Below, piece by piece: positions 10,324 to 19,620 of a stretch of DNA of 34,739 nucleotides. Positions within the stretch are counted from its first letter, which is position 1, and the number at the start of each line of letters is the position of its first letter. A program made the translations under genes and the position numbers. The stretch is from Cohnella sp. AR92 (GTDB lineage: Bacteria > Bacillota > Bacilli > Paenibacillales > Paenibacillaceae), in NCBI RefSeq assembly GCF_003990975.1, contig NZ_RZJR01000002.1:1-34739 (forward strand), read 5' to 3'. Under the pieces are notes generated by a model. That model saw only the letters and a list, made by a program, of their open reading frames with translations, was not told the origin of the DNA and made no database searches.

Positions 10324-10373
10324 TAGCTGGTCATGCCATTTCGGCCGATTTTGAAGAGGATTCCACCATTCTG

Positions 10374-10410
10374 GAAAAAAGAGATCAGAAACATCGCTGT
10401 TCCTGATCTC
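10374..10410 (-). terminator. Intrinsic terminator after the PPIase lipoprotein gene
   Basis: The minus strand forms GAGATCAGGAACA/TGTTTCTGATCTC (one mismatch) with a GCGA loop, followed by TTTTTT. It begins seven bases beyond the stop and ends the transcript before cysK. Confidence 0.88.
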
Positions 10411-10416
10411 CCTAAA

Positions 10417-11382
10417 TTATGACTTCAAGCTCGAGTCCAGAATCTGCGCTCCGTACTTGGCCAGAAGCTGGTTCTCCAGGTCGGACAACGAGATGGAATT
10501 CCCCAGCGCCAGCTCGCGATGCGCTTGCTTGCGAGCCTCCTCGGAATCCATCGCCTGAACGACGTTCTTGCCGGTCAACTGAATGAGCTCGATCCCGTTC
10601 TCCGTCTCGATCGGCCCGGCGGACTGGCCGATCTCCAGGTTCTCAGCCGTTTGAATCACTTCGGGAGCCACGAACGGATCGTTCGTCTGAACCCAGCCGA
10701 GATCGCCCCCGGCGTCCGACGTGAACTCATCGGTGGAATATTCCATCGCGAGCGACTTGAACTCTTCGCCGGCTTCAAGCTTGCCCAGAATACGCTTGGC
10801 AAGCTCGCTGTTCGGCACCGCGATGTGAGAGATTCTCAGCTCCGTTCGAGGCCCGAATTCCTCTTCGTGCTCTTCGATATACCGGCTGATCTCTTCGTCG
10901 GATACCTTCACCGGCAGAATGGCCAACTGCTCCAGCTTCAGCCGATAGACGACGTCGCCGCGAACCTCCTCCGGGCTCATGCCCAGCTGCTCCCGCATGG
11001 AATCGTAGAACTGATCTTCGCTGTCGTACCCTTGGCTCATTCGGCGAAGCTCTGCGGCAATATCGTCTTCCGTAACCTCGATCCCCTGGTCAGCCGCTTC
11101 TTGTTCCACCGCTATTCGCAGCATAAGCGTGCGAAGAGTCTGCGCACCGTAGTTGGCCAGCAGTCGATCGATCAGTTGCTGTCGCGTGATCGATGTGCCG
11201 CCTATGGCGGCAACCGCTTGATCCAGCCCGTCCGACCCGCCGGAAGCCGCCGTGTTCGTCGCGGCGGGATCCGACGGGGCGGAAGAAGCGTTCCCCTCCG
11301 TACAGCCGGCCACTAAGCACATCAGTGTCCAGGAGAGCGCCAGCAGAACGATCGGTCCCATGCGCCGATTCGTCCACCGCAT
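10417..11382 (-). CDS. Lipoprotein peptidyl-prolyl isomerase, PrsA/SurA-like (321 aa)
   Basis: Probably an extracytoplasmic folding factor anchored to the outer face of the membrane. The N-terminus has a positively charged stretch, a hydrophobic helix (about 9-26) and a lipobox LVAGC with the lipidated C27. A SurA-type N-terminal helical domain (about 50-170) is followed by a parvulin/PpiC domain (about 180-275) with LRISHIAV, AMEYSTDEFTSDAGGDLGWV and PIETENGIELIQL. It occupies the position of yacD in B. subtilis, between hslO and cysK. The start is two bases after the hslO stop with only a weak ribosome site; an internal ATG eight codons in is possible. The substrate proteins are unknown. 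Confidence 0.85.
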   Translation of the reverse strand: MRWTNRRMGPIVLLALSWTLMCLVAGCTEGNASSAPSDPAATNTAASGGSDGLDQAVAAIGGTSITRQQLIDRLLANYGAQTLRTLMLRIAVEQEAADQGIEVTEDDIAAELRRMSQGYDSEDQFYDSMREQLGMSPEEVRGDVVYRLKLEQLAILPVKVSDEEISRYIEEHEEEFGPRTELRISHIAVPNSELAKRILGKLEAGEEFKSLAMEYSTDEFTSDAGGDLGWVQTNDPFVAPEVIQTAENLEIGQSAGPIETENGIELIQLTGKNVVQAMDSEEARKQAHRELALGNSISLSDLENQLLAKYGAQILDSSLKS

Positions 11383-11384
11383 CG

Positions 11385-12263
11385 TTAGAACATCGCTTTC
11401 TTCAGAAGCTCTTCCAGTTCGGCAGCCTCGAAGCGATAATCCTCATTGCAGAAGTGACACTTCACTTCCGCTTGCCCATCCTCGTCGATCAGCTTCTGAA
11501 GCTCCTCTTGTCCAAGGCTGATCAGCGTTCTCTCTACTCTGTCCCGAGTGCAGAAGCACTCGAATACCGGTTCAATCGTCTCGTGAATCGTCAGATCGTC
11601 TCCGACCAGAAGCTTCAGGATACCGACGGCATCCTTCCCTTGATCCAGCAGCGTCGTTACGTGAGGCATCGATCCTACCGCTTGCTCCAGACGAGCCACT
11701 TGGTCGTCCTCGATGCCCGGCATCACCTGAACGATAAAGCCTCCGGCATGCAGAACCGAGTTGTCGGTATCGACCAGGACGCCTAGACCGACGGCAGACG
11801 GAGTCTGCTCGGACGCGGCGAAGTAATAGGTGAAATCCTCGGCCAATTCTCCCGAGACGAGAGGGATGCTTCCGCGGTACGGCTCCTTAAGCCCAAGATC
11901 CTTCGTGATGTTCAGGTAACCCGTCGTGCCTACAGCCCCGGCTACATCCAGCTTGCCTTGGGCATTGCTTGGCAGATGAACGTGAGGATAATCCACGTAT
12001 CCTCTCACTTGTCCGCCCGCCGTCGCGTTCACGACGATCTGACCGATCGGCCCGTCTCCTTTGACCTGGACGGTCAGCTTCTCTTCTCCTTTAAGCATGG
12101 CCCCCATCATGGCGGCAGCAGTAGCCGTTCTTCCGAGAGCGGCCGTCGCCGTCGGATAGGTGTCGTGGCGGCGCTGCAGCTCGCTGACAAGCGCGGTCGT
12201 GCGAGCGGCGAATACCCGAATCGTTCCGTTCCATGCTGTGCCTCGCACCAATTCGTCCTTCAA
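11385..12263 (-). CDS. hslO: Redox-regulated chaperone Hsp33 (292 aa)
   Basis: Holdase that becomes active when its C-terminal zinc centre is oxidised. The four zinc cysteines are present as C236-x-C238 and C269-x-x-C272 in the last 60 residues. The N-terminal domain shows the family pattern ALGRTATAAAMMGAMLKGEEKLTVQVKGDGPIG. Length is typical (about 290 aa). The start is a TTG at 12263 with AAGGAG ten bases upstream. It lies in a row with coaX (33 bases upstream) and the PPIase lipoprotein (2 bases downstream), as in B. subtilis yacB-yacC-yacD. Confidence 0.96.
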   Translation of the reverse strand: MKDELVRGTAWNGTIRVFAARTTALVSELQRRHDTYPTATAALGRTATAAAMMGAMLKGEEKLTVQVKGDGPIGQIVVNATAGGQVRGYVDYPHVHLPSNAQGKLDVAGAVGTTGYLNITKDLGLKEPYRGSIPLVSGELAEDFTYYFAASEQTPSAVGLGVLVDTDNSVLHAGGFIVQVMPGIEDDQVARLEQAVGSMPHVTTLLDQGKDAVGILKLLVGDDLTIHETIEPVFECFCTRDRVERTLISLGQEELQKLIDEDGQAEVKCHFCNEDYRFEAAELEELLKKAMF

Positions 12264-12295
12264 TGCCCTCGGACTCCTTCCATCTTCTATTTTAT

Positions 12296-13078
12296 TTAGG
12301 CTTCCTCCGAAGCGCGTACGTTCCGTTCATAGATAATCCGAAGGCCTTCAAGCGTCAGCATCGGATCGACCGCGTCGATTCTCTCCGTCTCCGAAGCAAT
12401 CATCTCCGCCAGGCCGCCTGTTGCCACCACCTTAGGCGTTATTCCGTATTCCTTGCGGATGCGATTGACGATCCCGTCCACTTGGCCCGCATAGCCGAAA
12501 ATAATGCCCGACTGCATCGCGGCGACCGTATTTTTGCCAATGACGTGACGCGGTTTCGAAAGTTCGATTCTCGGCAGCTTGGACGCTCTCTGATAGAGAG
12601 CTTCGGCGGAGATTCCGATTCCCGGCATGATGACTCCGCCTTGATAGGTGCCCGTCGGATCGATGTAATCGAAGGTCGTCGCCGTGCCGAAGTCAACCAC
12701 GACAAGCGGGGAGCCGTACTTCTCGATCCCGGCCACCGCGTTGACGATGCGGTCCGCGCCGATCTCCTTCGGATTCTCGTAGCGGATGTTCAGGCCCGTC
12801 TTGATTCCCGGCCCGACGACTAGAGCCTCTTGTCCCGCGTATTTCTGGAACAACCGTTCAAGCGTCGGCATCAGAGGCGGCACGACGCAAGACAGGATGA
12901 CGCCTTCTATCTCCTCGGAAGACACGCCGGCGATCCGGAACAGATTGGTCAGCATGATGCCGTACTCGTCCACCGTGGATGACCGGTTCGTGCTGAGCCT
13001 CCAATGCTCCTTCAACGTTCGGCCTTCATACAAGCCGAGCACGATATTGGTATTGCCGACATCGACAACAAGAATCAC
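12296..13078 (-). CDS. coaX: Type III pantothenate kinase CoaX (260 aa)
   Basis: Phosphorylates pantothenate in the first step of coenzyme A synthesis; the type III enzyme belongs to the ASKHA fold. Visible motifs are DVGNTN (6-11, phosphate 1), [29 protein letters not shown] with the catalytic aspartate region, GGVIMPGI and VATGGLA. Length matches the family (about 255-260). The start is GTG at 13078, overlapping the nadC stop as GTGA, with AAGGGGG seven bases upstream, so coaX is coupled to the nad genes here. Confidence 0.96.
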   Translation of the reverse strand: MILVVDVGNTNIVLGLYEGRTLKEHWRLSTNRSSTVDEYGIMLTNLFRIAGVSSEEIEGVILSCVVPPLMPTLERLFQKYAGQEALVVGPGIKTGLNIRYENPKEIGADRIVNAVAGIEKYGSPLVVVDFGTATTFDYIDPTGTYQGGVIMPGIGISAEALYQRASKLPRIELSKPRHVIGKNTVAAMQSGIIFGYAGQVDGIVNRIRKEYGITPKVVATGGLAEMIASETERIDAVDPMLTLEGLRIIYERNVRASEEA

Positions 13079-13971
13079 TGGGCTGCCCCCTTCTTCTCGT
13101 TTAGATCCAGACTGATATCGAGCGCCTGGAACGAATGAGTCAAGCCGCCGACGGAGATGACGTTCACGCCGCTCGCCGCGATCTCGCGAACCTTCTCCGC
13201 GCGCACGCCTCCGGATGCTTCCAAGAGGACATGCGGAACGAGCTCCCGCACTCGAACCGCCGCGTCCTTCATCGCAGCCGGGCTCATATTATCGAACATA
13301 ATAATATCCGCGCCGGCTCTCGCCGCCTCCAAAGCTTGCCCGAGAGATTCGGCTTCTACCTCTACCTTCATCGTATGAGGCACTCGGGCTTTGGCTGCCG
13401 CAACCGCCTGGGGAATTCCCCCCGCCGCCTTAATGTGATTATCCTTGATCATGACGGCGTCATACAGGCCGAACCGGTGGTTATAGCCTCCCCCGATTCT
13501 TACCGCATACTTCTCCAAAGCGCGATGCCCCGGAGTCGTCTTGCGGGTATCCACGATGCGAACCGGGAAGCCTTCCGCCGCATCGACGTAGACGCGGGTC
13601 ACGGAAGCGATCCCCGAGAGGCGCTGCAGCAGGTTGAGCGCAAGCCGTTCTCCCGTCAGGATGCTGTGCGAGGAGCCTTCCACGACGGCCAGAACCGTTC
13701 CTTGCTCCGCCTTATCCCCGTCGCTTACCTTGGCGTCGAAGGTCAGGGTCGGATCCACGGTCTCGAACACCATTCGGGCCAATGGAATGCCGGCGATGAT
13801 TCCGGATGCCTTCGCATGAATGATCGCTTTGGACTGCTGGCCCTCCGGCACGGTCGCCATCGTCGTGACGTCTCCGTTGCCGATATCCTCCGCGAGCCAG
13901 GCTCGAATCTGCCCGCGCACCGCTTCTTTGGCCGGACCGCCGATTCTCCAATCGCTCTCCCGTTCAAACAT
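13075..13971 (-). CDS. nadC: Nicotinate-nucleotide pyrophosphorylase (quinolinate phosphoribosyltransferase) NadC (298 aa)
   Basis: Makes nicotinate mononucleotide from quinolinate and PRPP, the third step of de novo NAD synthesis. The family pattern runs from [15 protein letters not shown] through [16 protein letters not shown], the conserved [28 protein letters not shown] and MIKDNHI blocks, to ASGGV and [10 protein letters not shown] chose the ATG at 13971 (MFERESDW) because AGGAGG lies nine bases upstream and it overlaps the nadB end by eight bases; the longer frame adds 23 residues that simply read inside nadB. Product passes to NAD synthesis; the gene is followed by coaX. Confidence 0.96.
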   Translation of the reverse strand: MFERESDWRIGGPAKEAVRGQIRAWLAEDIGNGDVTTMATVPEGQQSKAIIHAKASGIIAGIPLARMVFETVDPTLTFDAKVSDGDKAEQGTVLAVVEGSSHSILTGERLALNLLQRLSGIASVTRVYVDAAEGFPVRIVDTRKTTPGHRALEKYAVRIGGGYNHRFGLYDAVMIKDNHIKAAGGIPQAVAAAKARVPHTMKVEVEAESLGQALEAARAGADIIMFDNMSPAAMKDAAVRVRELVPHVLLEASGGVRAEKVREIAASGVNVISVGGLTHSFQALDISLDLNEKKGAAQ

Positions 13972-15577
13972 TGCCCAGCACCTCCTCGCTGATCTCTTTA
14001 TCTCGTTCCAATATCGTATGCTTCTGCCAGTTGGCGTCATCGCGGTTCGGGAAGTCCTCCCGGTAGTGAGCTCCGCGGCTCTCTTCTCTCGATAACGCGG
14101 CCGACGTTGTCAGCAAGGCGCAGGTCAGAAGATTGGCGAATTCCAGCTCCTCCCGGATCTGCAGGGCGGACCGGAATACCGGAACCTGTCGCTTAAGCTC
14201 TTCCAGCCCTTTCTCGAGCCCCTTGGCATCCCGGCGGAGTCCGGCATAACGCACCATGACCTTCTGAAGCTTCAAGCGGCGCTCGATGAACGTTCCCATC
14301 GGAGGAACGCTGCGGCTCCCTGCGGCATCGATATGCAGTTCTTTCTTAAGAGGAGGCAATTCGTTAATTCTATCCACAATCCGGTGTCCGAATACGAGCG
14401 CCTCCGACAAGGAATTGCTCGCCAGACGGTTCGCCCCGTGCACGCCGGTAGACGACACCTCTCCGCAGGCGAACAAGCGCTTGATATTGGTCTCCCCATG
14501 AAGGTCGGTTCTTACGCCGCCCATCGTATAGTGAGCTGCCGGAGCAACGGGAATCCAGTCCGTCGTCATGTCCAAGCCATAGCTTAAGCAGGTCTCGTAT
14601 ATCGTCGGAAAACGATGCTTGATCAGCTCGGGGGTCTCATGAGTAATGTCGATGTAAACGAAAGTCGAATTGGTCTCTTCCATCTCGTCGACGATCGCCC
14701 TGGCGACCACATCGCGCGGAGCGAGCTCCAGCTGAGGATGGTACTTCTCCATGAAGCGTTCACCGCGTATATTCCGCAGGTAAGCCCCTTCCCCGCGAAC
14801 GGCCTCGGAGACGAGAAACCGCGGAGCGCCCGGATAACAGAGCGCGGTCGGGTGGAACTGGATGAATTCCATGTCCCGGATGACCGCTCCGGCGCGGTAT
14901 GCCATGGCGATCCCGTCCCCGGTCGCGACATCGGGATTGGTCGTATACCGATACAGCTGGCCGGTTCCGCCGCTGCATAGAATGACCGCTTTGCCTCGAA
15001 CCACGACCCTCGAGCCGTCCGGCTTCTGAACGAGCGCGCCGCAGCATTCGCCGTCTTCCGTCAGCAGATCCAGTACGAAATGATCCTCCCACAGCTCGAT
15101 CTCCGGGGCAGCCTTCGCTTTCATCGCGAGAGCCCGCACGATCTCATAACCGGTTGCGTCGCCATTGGCATGCAGAATCCGGCGCTGGCTGTGCGCCCCT
15201 TCCTTCGTGAGAGCAAGCTGGCCGTCTTCCTCATCGAAGATCGTCCCCAGGTTGATCAGCTCTTGCACGCCGTTGGGACCTTCGTGCACTAGCACGTCGA
15301 CCGACTCCGGATCGCAAAGTCCCACTCCCGCGATCAGAGTGTCCTGGCGATGGAACTCCGGAGAATCGTCCTCCGAGATGACGGCCGCGATGCCGCCCTG
15401 GGCATAACGGGTGTTGCTGTCGAACAGCGACTTCTTCGTGATCATGAGAACGCGATTGTTCTTGCTGGCCTTAATCGCGGTGTACAAGCCGGCGATGCCG
15501 GCGCCGATAACGACGACGTCTGTCTCTACGGTAGGCAATTCGTCGATATTAAAATCGACAATATAACGTGGAATCAT
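13964..15577 (-). CDS. nadB: L-aspartate oxidase NadB (537 aa)
   Basis: FAD flavoenzyme that oxidises aspartate to iminoaspartate, the substrate of NadA. The Rossmann FAD motif VVVIGAGIAGLYTAI is at about 21-35, followed by TRYAQGGIAAV, HANGDATG, the substrate-site segments IQFHPTALCYPGAPRFLVSEAVRGEGA and APRDVVARAI, and HYTMGGVRTDLHGET...GEVSSTGVHGANRLASNSLSEALVFG, all typical of the succinate dehydrogenase/fumarate reductase flavoprotein fold. The aspartate oxidase role is fixed by the nadA and nadC neighbours. The ATG at 15577 has AGGAG eight bases upstream, only about ten bases after a hairpin-T-run that separates it from nadA. Confidence 0.96.
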   Translation of the reverse strand: MIPRYIVDFNIDELPTVETDVVVIGAGIAGLYTAIKASKNNRVLMITKKSLFDSNTRYAQGGIAAVISEDDSPEFHRQDTLIAGVGLCDPESVDVLVHEGPNGVQELINLGTIFDEEDGQLALTKEGAHSQRRILHANGDATGYEIVRALAMKAKAAPEIELWEDHFVLDLLTEDGECCGALVQKPDGSRVVVRGKAVILCSGGTGQLYRYTTNPDVATGDGIAMAYRAGAVIRDMEFIQFHPTALCYPGAPRFLVSEAVRGEGAYLRNIRGERFMEKYHPQLELAPRDVVARAIVDEMEETNSTFVYIDITHETPELIKHRFPTIYETCLSYGLDMTTDWIPVAPAAHYTMGGVRTDLHGETNIKRLFACGEVSSTGVHGANRLASNSLSEALVFGHRIVDRINELPPLKKELHIDAAGSRSVPPMGTFIERRLKLQKVMVRYAGLRRDAKGLEKGLEELKRQVPVFRSALQIREELEFANLLTCALLTTSAALSREESRGAHYREDFPNRDDANWQKHTILERDKEISEEVLGNV

Positions 15578-15598
15578 AATAAGGACTCCTAATCAAGC

Positions 15599-15632
15599 AA
15601 AAACGCCTACGGCGTCTTGCATGACGCCGTAG
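15599..15632 (-). terminator. Terminator or attenuator between nadA and nadB
   Basis: A perfect 10-bp stem CTACGGCGTC/GACGCCGTAG with a 6-base loop is followed on the minus strand by GCG and then TTTTT. It sits inside the nad operon, 43 bases after the nadA stop and just before the nadB ribosome site. Partial termination would give more nadA than nadB/nadC message. No separate nadB promoter is evident. Confidence 0.7.
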
Positions 15633-15675
15633 AAGCTTTGCGTTGGTATCAGATGGGATAAGGCGTTCCTAAATG

Positions 15676-16614
15676 CTACTTTACTAGCAGCATCCGCTCG
15701 AGCGACAGTCGGGCTTTATCGGCTACGTCCTGCGGCACGTGAATCTGAGGCTGCATCGTTTCGAGCGCGCGGACGACCTTCTTCAAGTTGTTCACCTTCA
15801 TGTTCGGGCAGACCAGGAACTTGGACGCGAAGTGGAACGTCTTGTCCGGGCTGTCGAGACGAAGCTGGTAGCCGGTGCCGTCCTCGGTGCCGACGATGAA
15901 TTCCTTCTGCTTTGATTCGCGGCAATACTTGAGAATTCCCGTCGTGCTTCCGACGAAGTCGGCCATGGCGACGACGTCCGGGCGGCATTCGGGATGAACG
16001 ACGAATTCCGCGTTCGGGTGCTTGGCGCGCATCTCGACGACGTCCTTCACCGTGAGCATGTCGTGCGTGTTGCAATACCCTTCCCAGATGATCATCTTCT
16101 TGTCGGTCTGCTGCTGAACATAGTGACCGAGATTCTTGTCCGGGCACCAGATAATCTCATCCGCGTCCACGGAGTTAACGACCTGTACCGCGTTCGCCGA
16201 CGTGCAGCAGATATCGGTCTCGGCCTTCACATCCGCCGAAGAGTTGATGTAAGTGACGACCTTCGCATTCGGATGCTTGGCCTTGAGCTCGCGAAGGCCG
16301 ATCGGGTTCACCATGTCGGCCATCGGACAGCCGGCGCGCTCATCCGGCACGAGCACGGTCTTGTTCGGAGCCAGAATCTTGGCGCTCTCCCCCATGAAGT
16401 GCACACCGCAGAACACGATTACGTCCGCATCCGTCGCCGCCGCCTTCTGCGCGAGCAGGAACGAGTCCCCTCGGAAGTCGGCTACCTCTTGAATTTCGTC
16501 TCTCTGATAGTAGTGAGCGAGAATGATGGCATTGCGTTCTTTCTTGAGCTGCAGCAACCGCTCCTTCAGCTCGCGGTTCTGCTCTGCTTTTCTTTCCAGA
16601 GCCAGTGCTTCCAT
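15676..16614 (-). CDS. nadA: Quinolinate synthase NadA (312 aa)
   Basis: Iron-sulfur enzyme that condenses iminoaspartate with dihydroxyacetone phosphate to quinolinate. Family blocks are AIILAHYYQRDEIQEVADFRGDS, VIVFCGVHFMGESAKIL (first cluster cysteine), YINSSADVKAETDICCTSANAV, WCPDKNLG, WEGYCNTHD, VVHPECRPDVV (second) and LVCPNMKVN (third). I chose the ATG at 16614 (MEALALERK) with GAGAGGGG nine bases upstream; an upstream in-frame TTG at 16635 has no site. It is the first nad gene, after its own promoter and a leader of about 140 nt. Confidence 0.96.
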   Translation of the reverse strand: MEALALERKAEQNRELKERLLQLKKERNAIILAHYYQRDEIQEVADFRGDSFLLAQKAAATDADVIVFCGVHFMGESAKILAPNKTVLVPDERAGCPMADMVNPIGLRELKAKHPNAKVVTYINSSADVKAETDICCTSANAVQVVNSVDADEIIWCPDKNLGHYVQQQTDKKMIIWEGYCNTHDMLTVKDVVEMRAKHPNAEFVVHPECRPDVVAMADFVGSTTGILKYCRESKQKEFIVGTEDGTGYQLRLDSPDKTFHFASKFLVCPNMKVNNLKKVVRALETMQPQIHVPQDVADKARLSLERMLLVK

Positions 16615-16698
16615 GTGTGTTAACCCCTCTCCCAAGGCCTATTGGCAATCTCTTGCCCTCTGGTACCCCAATATCGTTACGCTGCAACTTGCGTCAAC

Positions 16699-16718
16699 TT
16701 TGTGAATATATGCACAAA
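16699..16718. promoter_or_regulatory. Inverted repeat in the nadA leader, possible operator
   Basis: TTTGTG and CACAAA form an inverted repeat with an 8-base AT-rich centre. Written as TGTGA-N6-GCACA it differs by one base from the CRP/FNR-family consensus TGTGA-N6-TCACA. It lies about 35-55 bases downstream of the predicted start, a repressor-like position. The nad repressor NiaR is another candidate regulator, but I cannot match its site with confidence. Confidence 0.4.
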
Positions 16719-16760
16719 TAAAGTGGCAAAACGGGCGTCAGACAGCGTTGTTTATCACTA

Positions 16761-16789
16761 AATTTACACTTGCGCAGAGACGGTGTCAA
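16761..16789 (-). promoter_or_regulatory. Probable sigma-A promoter of the nad operon
   Basis: Minus strand: perfect TTGACA (16789-16784), 17-base spacer, TAAATT (16766-16761). Predicted start near 16754, leaving about 140 nt before nadA. Confidence 0.65.
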
Positions 16790-16858
16790 TTGATCTTGTC
16801 TAAAAAAAGCGGCGTTATCTCATTCCTCTATCTGCTAGCGCAAAGGAACGCGCAAAGG

Positions 16859-16893
16859 AAAAACCCCCCGTTCCTTCTGCAAGGAACGGAGGG
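16859..16893 (-). terminator. Intrinsic terminator after ftsH
   Basis: The minus strand forms a 13-bp stem CCCTCCGTTCCTT/AAGGAACGGGGGG with one mismatch and a GCAG loop, followed by TTTTT. It lies 19 bases beyond the ftsH stop. Confidence 0.9.
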
Positions 16894-16911
16894 CTGTGTT
16901 GTGAGTCATGA

Positions 16912-18912
16912 TTAGGTCTCGTCGGACCCTTCCCCATCGCGGCGTTGATCCGGTACCGGAGGAACCGGTTCGTCGTCCCGCGTCTGGATGCGGACCCGAA
17001 CATTGCCAAGCGTATCGACGGTCGGTTCCAGCGTCGTCGGCTCGGAGGAATCGGAGTTCGAACCCTCGCCGCCGCCTTCGATGGAGCCCTTGTCGAGCAG
17101 GCGCTTGATTTGTTCCAGCTCGAGGGTCTCTTCCTCGAGCAAGGTCTTCGCGATCAAGTGAACCTCTTCGGTCTTCTCGATCAGAAGCTTCTTAGCTCTG
17201 TCGTAGCAGTCGTTGATAATGCGCTGCATCTCTTGATCGATCTCGTAAGCGATCGTATCGGAGTAGTTCTGCTCGTGGCCGAGATCGCGGCCGAGGAACA
17301 CTTGTCCTTGCGAGCTGCCGAACTGCATCGGTCCGAGCTTGTCGCTCATTCCGTATTCCATGATCATGCTGCGAACGATCCCCGTCGCTTGCTTGAAGTC
17401 GCTGTAAGCGCCGGTGCCGATCTCGCCGATGAAGAGCTCTTCCGCTACGCGGCCGGCGAGCAATCCCGTTACCTTGTCGAGAAGCTCTTGCTTCGTCACG
17501 AGGGTGCGGTCTTCCTTCGGCAGCATGATGACATATCCGCCGGCGCGGCCGCGCGGAATGATCGTGACCTTATGCACCATGTCGGCATGCTCCAGGAAGT
17601 AGCCGACGATCGTATGACCGGTCTCGTGGTAAGCGACGATTCTCTTCTCTCGATCGCTGATCACGCGGCTCTTCTTCTCGGTACCGACGATGACGCGGTC
17701 GATCGCTTCGTCGACTTCCTGCATCGCGATATCCTTCTTGTTCTTGCGGGCTGCCAGCAGCGCCGCCTCGTTCAGAAGGTTCTCCAGATCGGCGCCGGTG
17801 AAGCCGGTCGTGCGTCTGGCGATCGTATCGAGCTTGACGTCCTTGTTGATCGGCTTGTTGCGAGCATGAACCTTCAGCACCGCTTCGCGGCCCTTCACGT
17901 CCGGACGGTCGACCGTGATCTGACGGTCGAAGCGGCCCGGGCGAAGGAGCGCAGGGTCGAGAATGTCCGGGCGGTTCGTTGCGGCAACGATGATGATGCC
18001 TTCGTTCGCGCCGAAGCCGTCCATCTCGACGAGCAATTGGTTCAGCGTCTGCTCGCGCTCGTCGTGTCCGCCGCCGAGGCCTGCGCCCCGTTGACGGCCG
18101 ACCGCGTCGATCTCATCGATGAAGATAATGCAAGGAGCGTTCTTCTTCGCGTTCTCGAACAAGTCGCGAACGCGGGAAGCGCCCACCCCGACGAACATCT
18201 CGACGAAGTCCGAGCCGGAGATGCTGAAGAACGGTACGCCTGCTTCGCCGGCTACGGCGCGAGCGAGCAGCGTCTTACCGGTACCCGGAGGACCGACAAG
18301 CAGAACGCCCTTCGGAATGCGTGCTCCAAGAGCGGCGAACTTGCGAGGATCCTTGAGGAACTCGACCACCTCGACCAGTTCCTGCTTCTCCTCGTCCGCC
18401 CCGGCCACGTCCTCGAACGTAACCCGTTTTTTCTCTTCATTATAAAGTCTCGCTTTGCTCTTGCCGAAGTTCATGACCTTGCCGCCGCCGCCCTGCGCCT
18501 GATTGATCAGGAAGAAGAACAGGATGAACATGATCACGAACGGAATGATCGAAGTCAGGAACGTCAGCCAGAAGCTCTGGCCTTTCATCTTCTGGAACTT
18601 CACTTGGGCGCCGTGATCAACGGCCGTACTCGTCAGATCCTGAATCGCATAGTCAGCCAGAGGGAACCGTCCGCCAAACGAAGAGCTGTTAGAGTCGGCA
18701 GGTTTTTCTTTATAATGACCTGTGATCAGGTAAGAACCGTTGTCGACACGAAGAGTCAGGTCCTTAACGTTGTCTTGGCGCACGATGGCTACAAGCTGGT
18801 TGTAATTCAATTCCTCCGTTGTCTCGCCTTTGCTGATAAAGAGCTGTACGAGACCTACGGTCACCAAGAATATGAGCAAATAAAAGCCTGTGTTGCGGAT
18901 GATCCGATTCAT
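16912..18912 (-). CDS. ftsH: ATP-dependent zinc metalloprotease FtsH (666 aa)
   Basis: Membrane-anchored AAA+ protease for quality control and regulated proteolysis; in B. subtilis it is needed for sporulation. Two membrane helices are visible (about 9-26 and 114-138), enclosing an extracytoplasmic domain. Walker A GPPGTGKT is at 207-214, Walker B IIFIDEID about 262-269, the second region of homology [20 protein letters not shown] at 311-330, and the zinc-protease site HETGH at 429-433. The C-terminal tail (about 620-666) is low-complexity and acidic. The ATG at 18912 follows GAGGAGG. It follows hpt by 97 bases and has a possible own promoter. Confidence 0.98.
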   Translation of the reverse strand: MNRIIRNTGFYLLIFLVTVGLVQLFISKGETTEELNYNQLVAIVRQDNVKDLTLRVDNGSYLITGHYKEKPADSNSSSFGGRFPLADYAIQDLTSTAVDHGAQVKFQKMKGQSFWLTFLTSIIPFVIMFILFFFLINQAQGGGGKVMNFGKSKARLYNEEKKRVTFEDVAGADEEKQELVEVVEFLKDPRKFAALGARIPKGVLLVGPPGTGKTLLARAVAGEAGVPFFSISGSDFVEMFVGVGASRVRDLFENAKKNAPCIIFIDEIDAVGRQRGAGLGGGHDEREQTLNQLLVEMDGFGANEGIIIVAATNRPDILDPALLRPGRFDRQITVDRPDVKGREAVLKVHARNKPINKDVKLDTIARRTTGFTGADLENLLNEAALLAARKNKKDIAMQEVDEAIDRVIVGTEKKSRVISDREKRIVAYHETGHTIVGYFLEHADMVHKVTIIPRGRAGGYVIMLPKEDRTLVTKQELLDKVTGLLAGRVAEELFIGEIGTGAYSDFKQATGIVRSMIMEYGMSDKLGPMQFGSSQGQVFLGRDLGHEQNYSDTIAYEIDQEMQRIINDCYDRAKKLLIEKTEEVHLIAKTLLEEETLELEQIKRLLDKGSIEGGGEGSNSDSSEPTTLEPTVDTLGNVRVRIQTRDDEPVPPVPDQRRDGEGSDET

Positions 18913-18941
18913 CCCTGACCTCCTCTCGACACGCTTACATC

Positions 18942-18971
18942 ATTTTACCATAGCCTGTCTTGGCACCACAA
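18942..18971 (-). promoter_or_regulatory. Probable ftsH promoter (extended -10)
   Basis: Minus strand: TTGTGG (18971-18966), 18-base spacer, TAAAAT (18947-18942) preceded by TGG, which makes an extended -10. Predicted start is about 25 bases before the ftsH ATG. Confidence 0.5.
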
Positions 18972-19009
18972 TAGAAGCGGCCGACGTTCAGAATCCTGTC
19001 ACGGCCGAA

Positions 19010-19549
19010 TCAATTCGTGTAAATCTCTGGCTTAAGAACGCCGACAAACGGAAGATTGCGGTACTTCTCCGAGTAATCAAGGCCGTAGCCGACCACGAAC
19101 GCGTCCGGAATGGTGAAGCCGGTATAGTCCGCGTTCAGGTCGACCGTTCTGCGGCCCGGCTTATCGAACAGGGCGACGACATGCACGGATTTCGCGTTTC
19201 TGCGCTCCAGTACGTCGATCAGATAGCTCAGCGTCAGTCCGCTGTCGATGATGTCCTCGACGATAAGAACGTCGCGCCCTTCGACCGAAGTGTCCAGATC
19301 CTTGACGATTCTCACCTCTCCGGAAGAGCGGGTGGAGTTGCCATAGCTCGAGACGGCCATGAAGTCCAGGGCGATCGGCACGGAGATATTCTTAGCCAAG
19401 TCCGCCATAAAAATAAAGGCGCCTTTCAGTACGCAAATAACAAGGGGGTTGCGCCCTTGGTAATCGCGGCTGATGGCGGCACCCAATTCCTTTACTTTCG
19501 CTTGAATCGTTTCTTCCGAGTAGAGCACTTCTTGAATGTCATTCAGCAA
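19010..19549 (-). CDS. hpt: Hypoxanthine phosphoribosyltransferase (179 aa)
   Basis: Purine salvage: converts hypoxanthine (and guanine) with PRPP to IMP (GMP). The PRPP-binding loop is [14 protein letters not shown] (94-107), [11 protein letters not shown] (41-51) is the pyrophosphate-binding loop, and [14 protein letters not shown] (66-79) is the flexible catalytic loop. Length is typical. The start is a TTG at 19549 with GGGAGG eight bases upstream; no in-frame ATG gives the conserved N-terminus. It lies between tilS and ftsH as in B. subtilis, where the TilS-Hpt pair can interact and regulate ftsH expression. Confidence 0.96.
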   Translation of the reverse strand: MLNDIQEVLYSEETIQAKVKELGAAISRDYQGRNPLVICVLKGAFIFMADLAKNISVPIALDFMAVSSYGNSTRSSGEVRIVKDLDTSVEGRDVLIVEDIIDSGLTLSYLIDVLERRNAKSVHVVALFDKPGRRTVDLNADYTGFTIPDAFVVGYGLDYSEKYRNLPFVGVLKPEIYTN

Positions 19550-19620
19550 TGCGAGGACCTCCCGATCCGATTAATACACGGTATGATAGCAAATCTTCGT
19601 TCATGTCGCCATACGGGCGA

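Noticed and set aside
16945..18918. 657-codon open frame on the plus strand
   Set aside because: Exact antisense shadow of ftsH, whose motifs are all intact on the minus strand.
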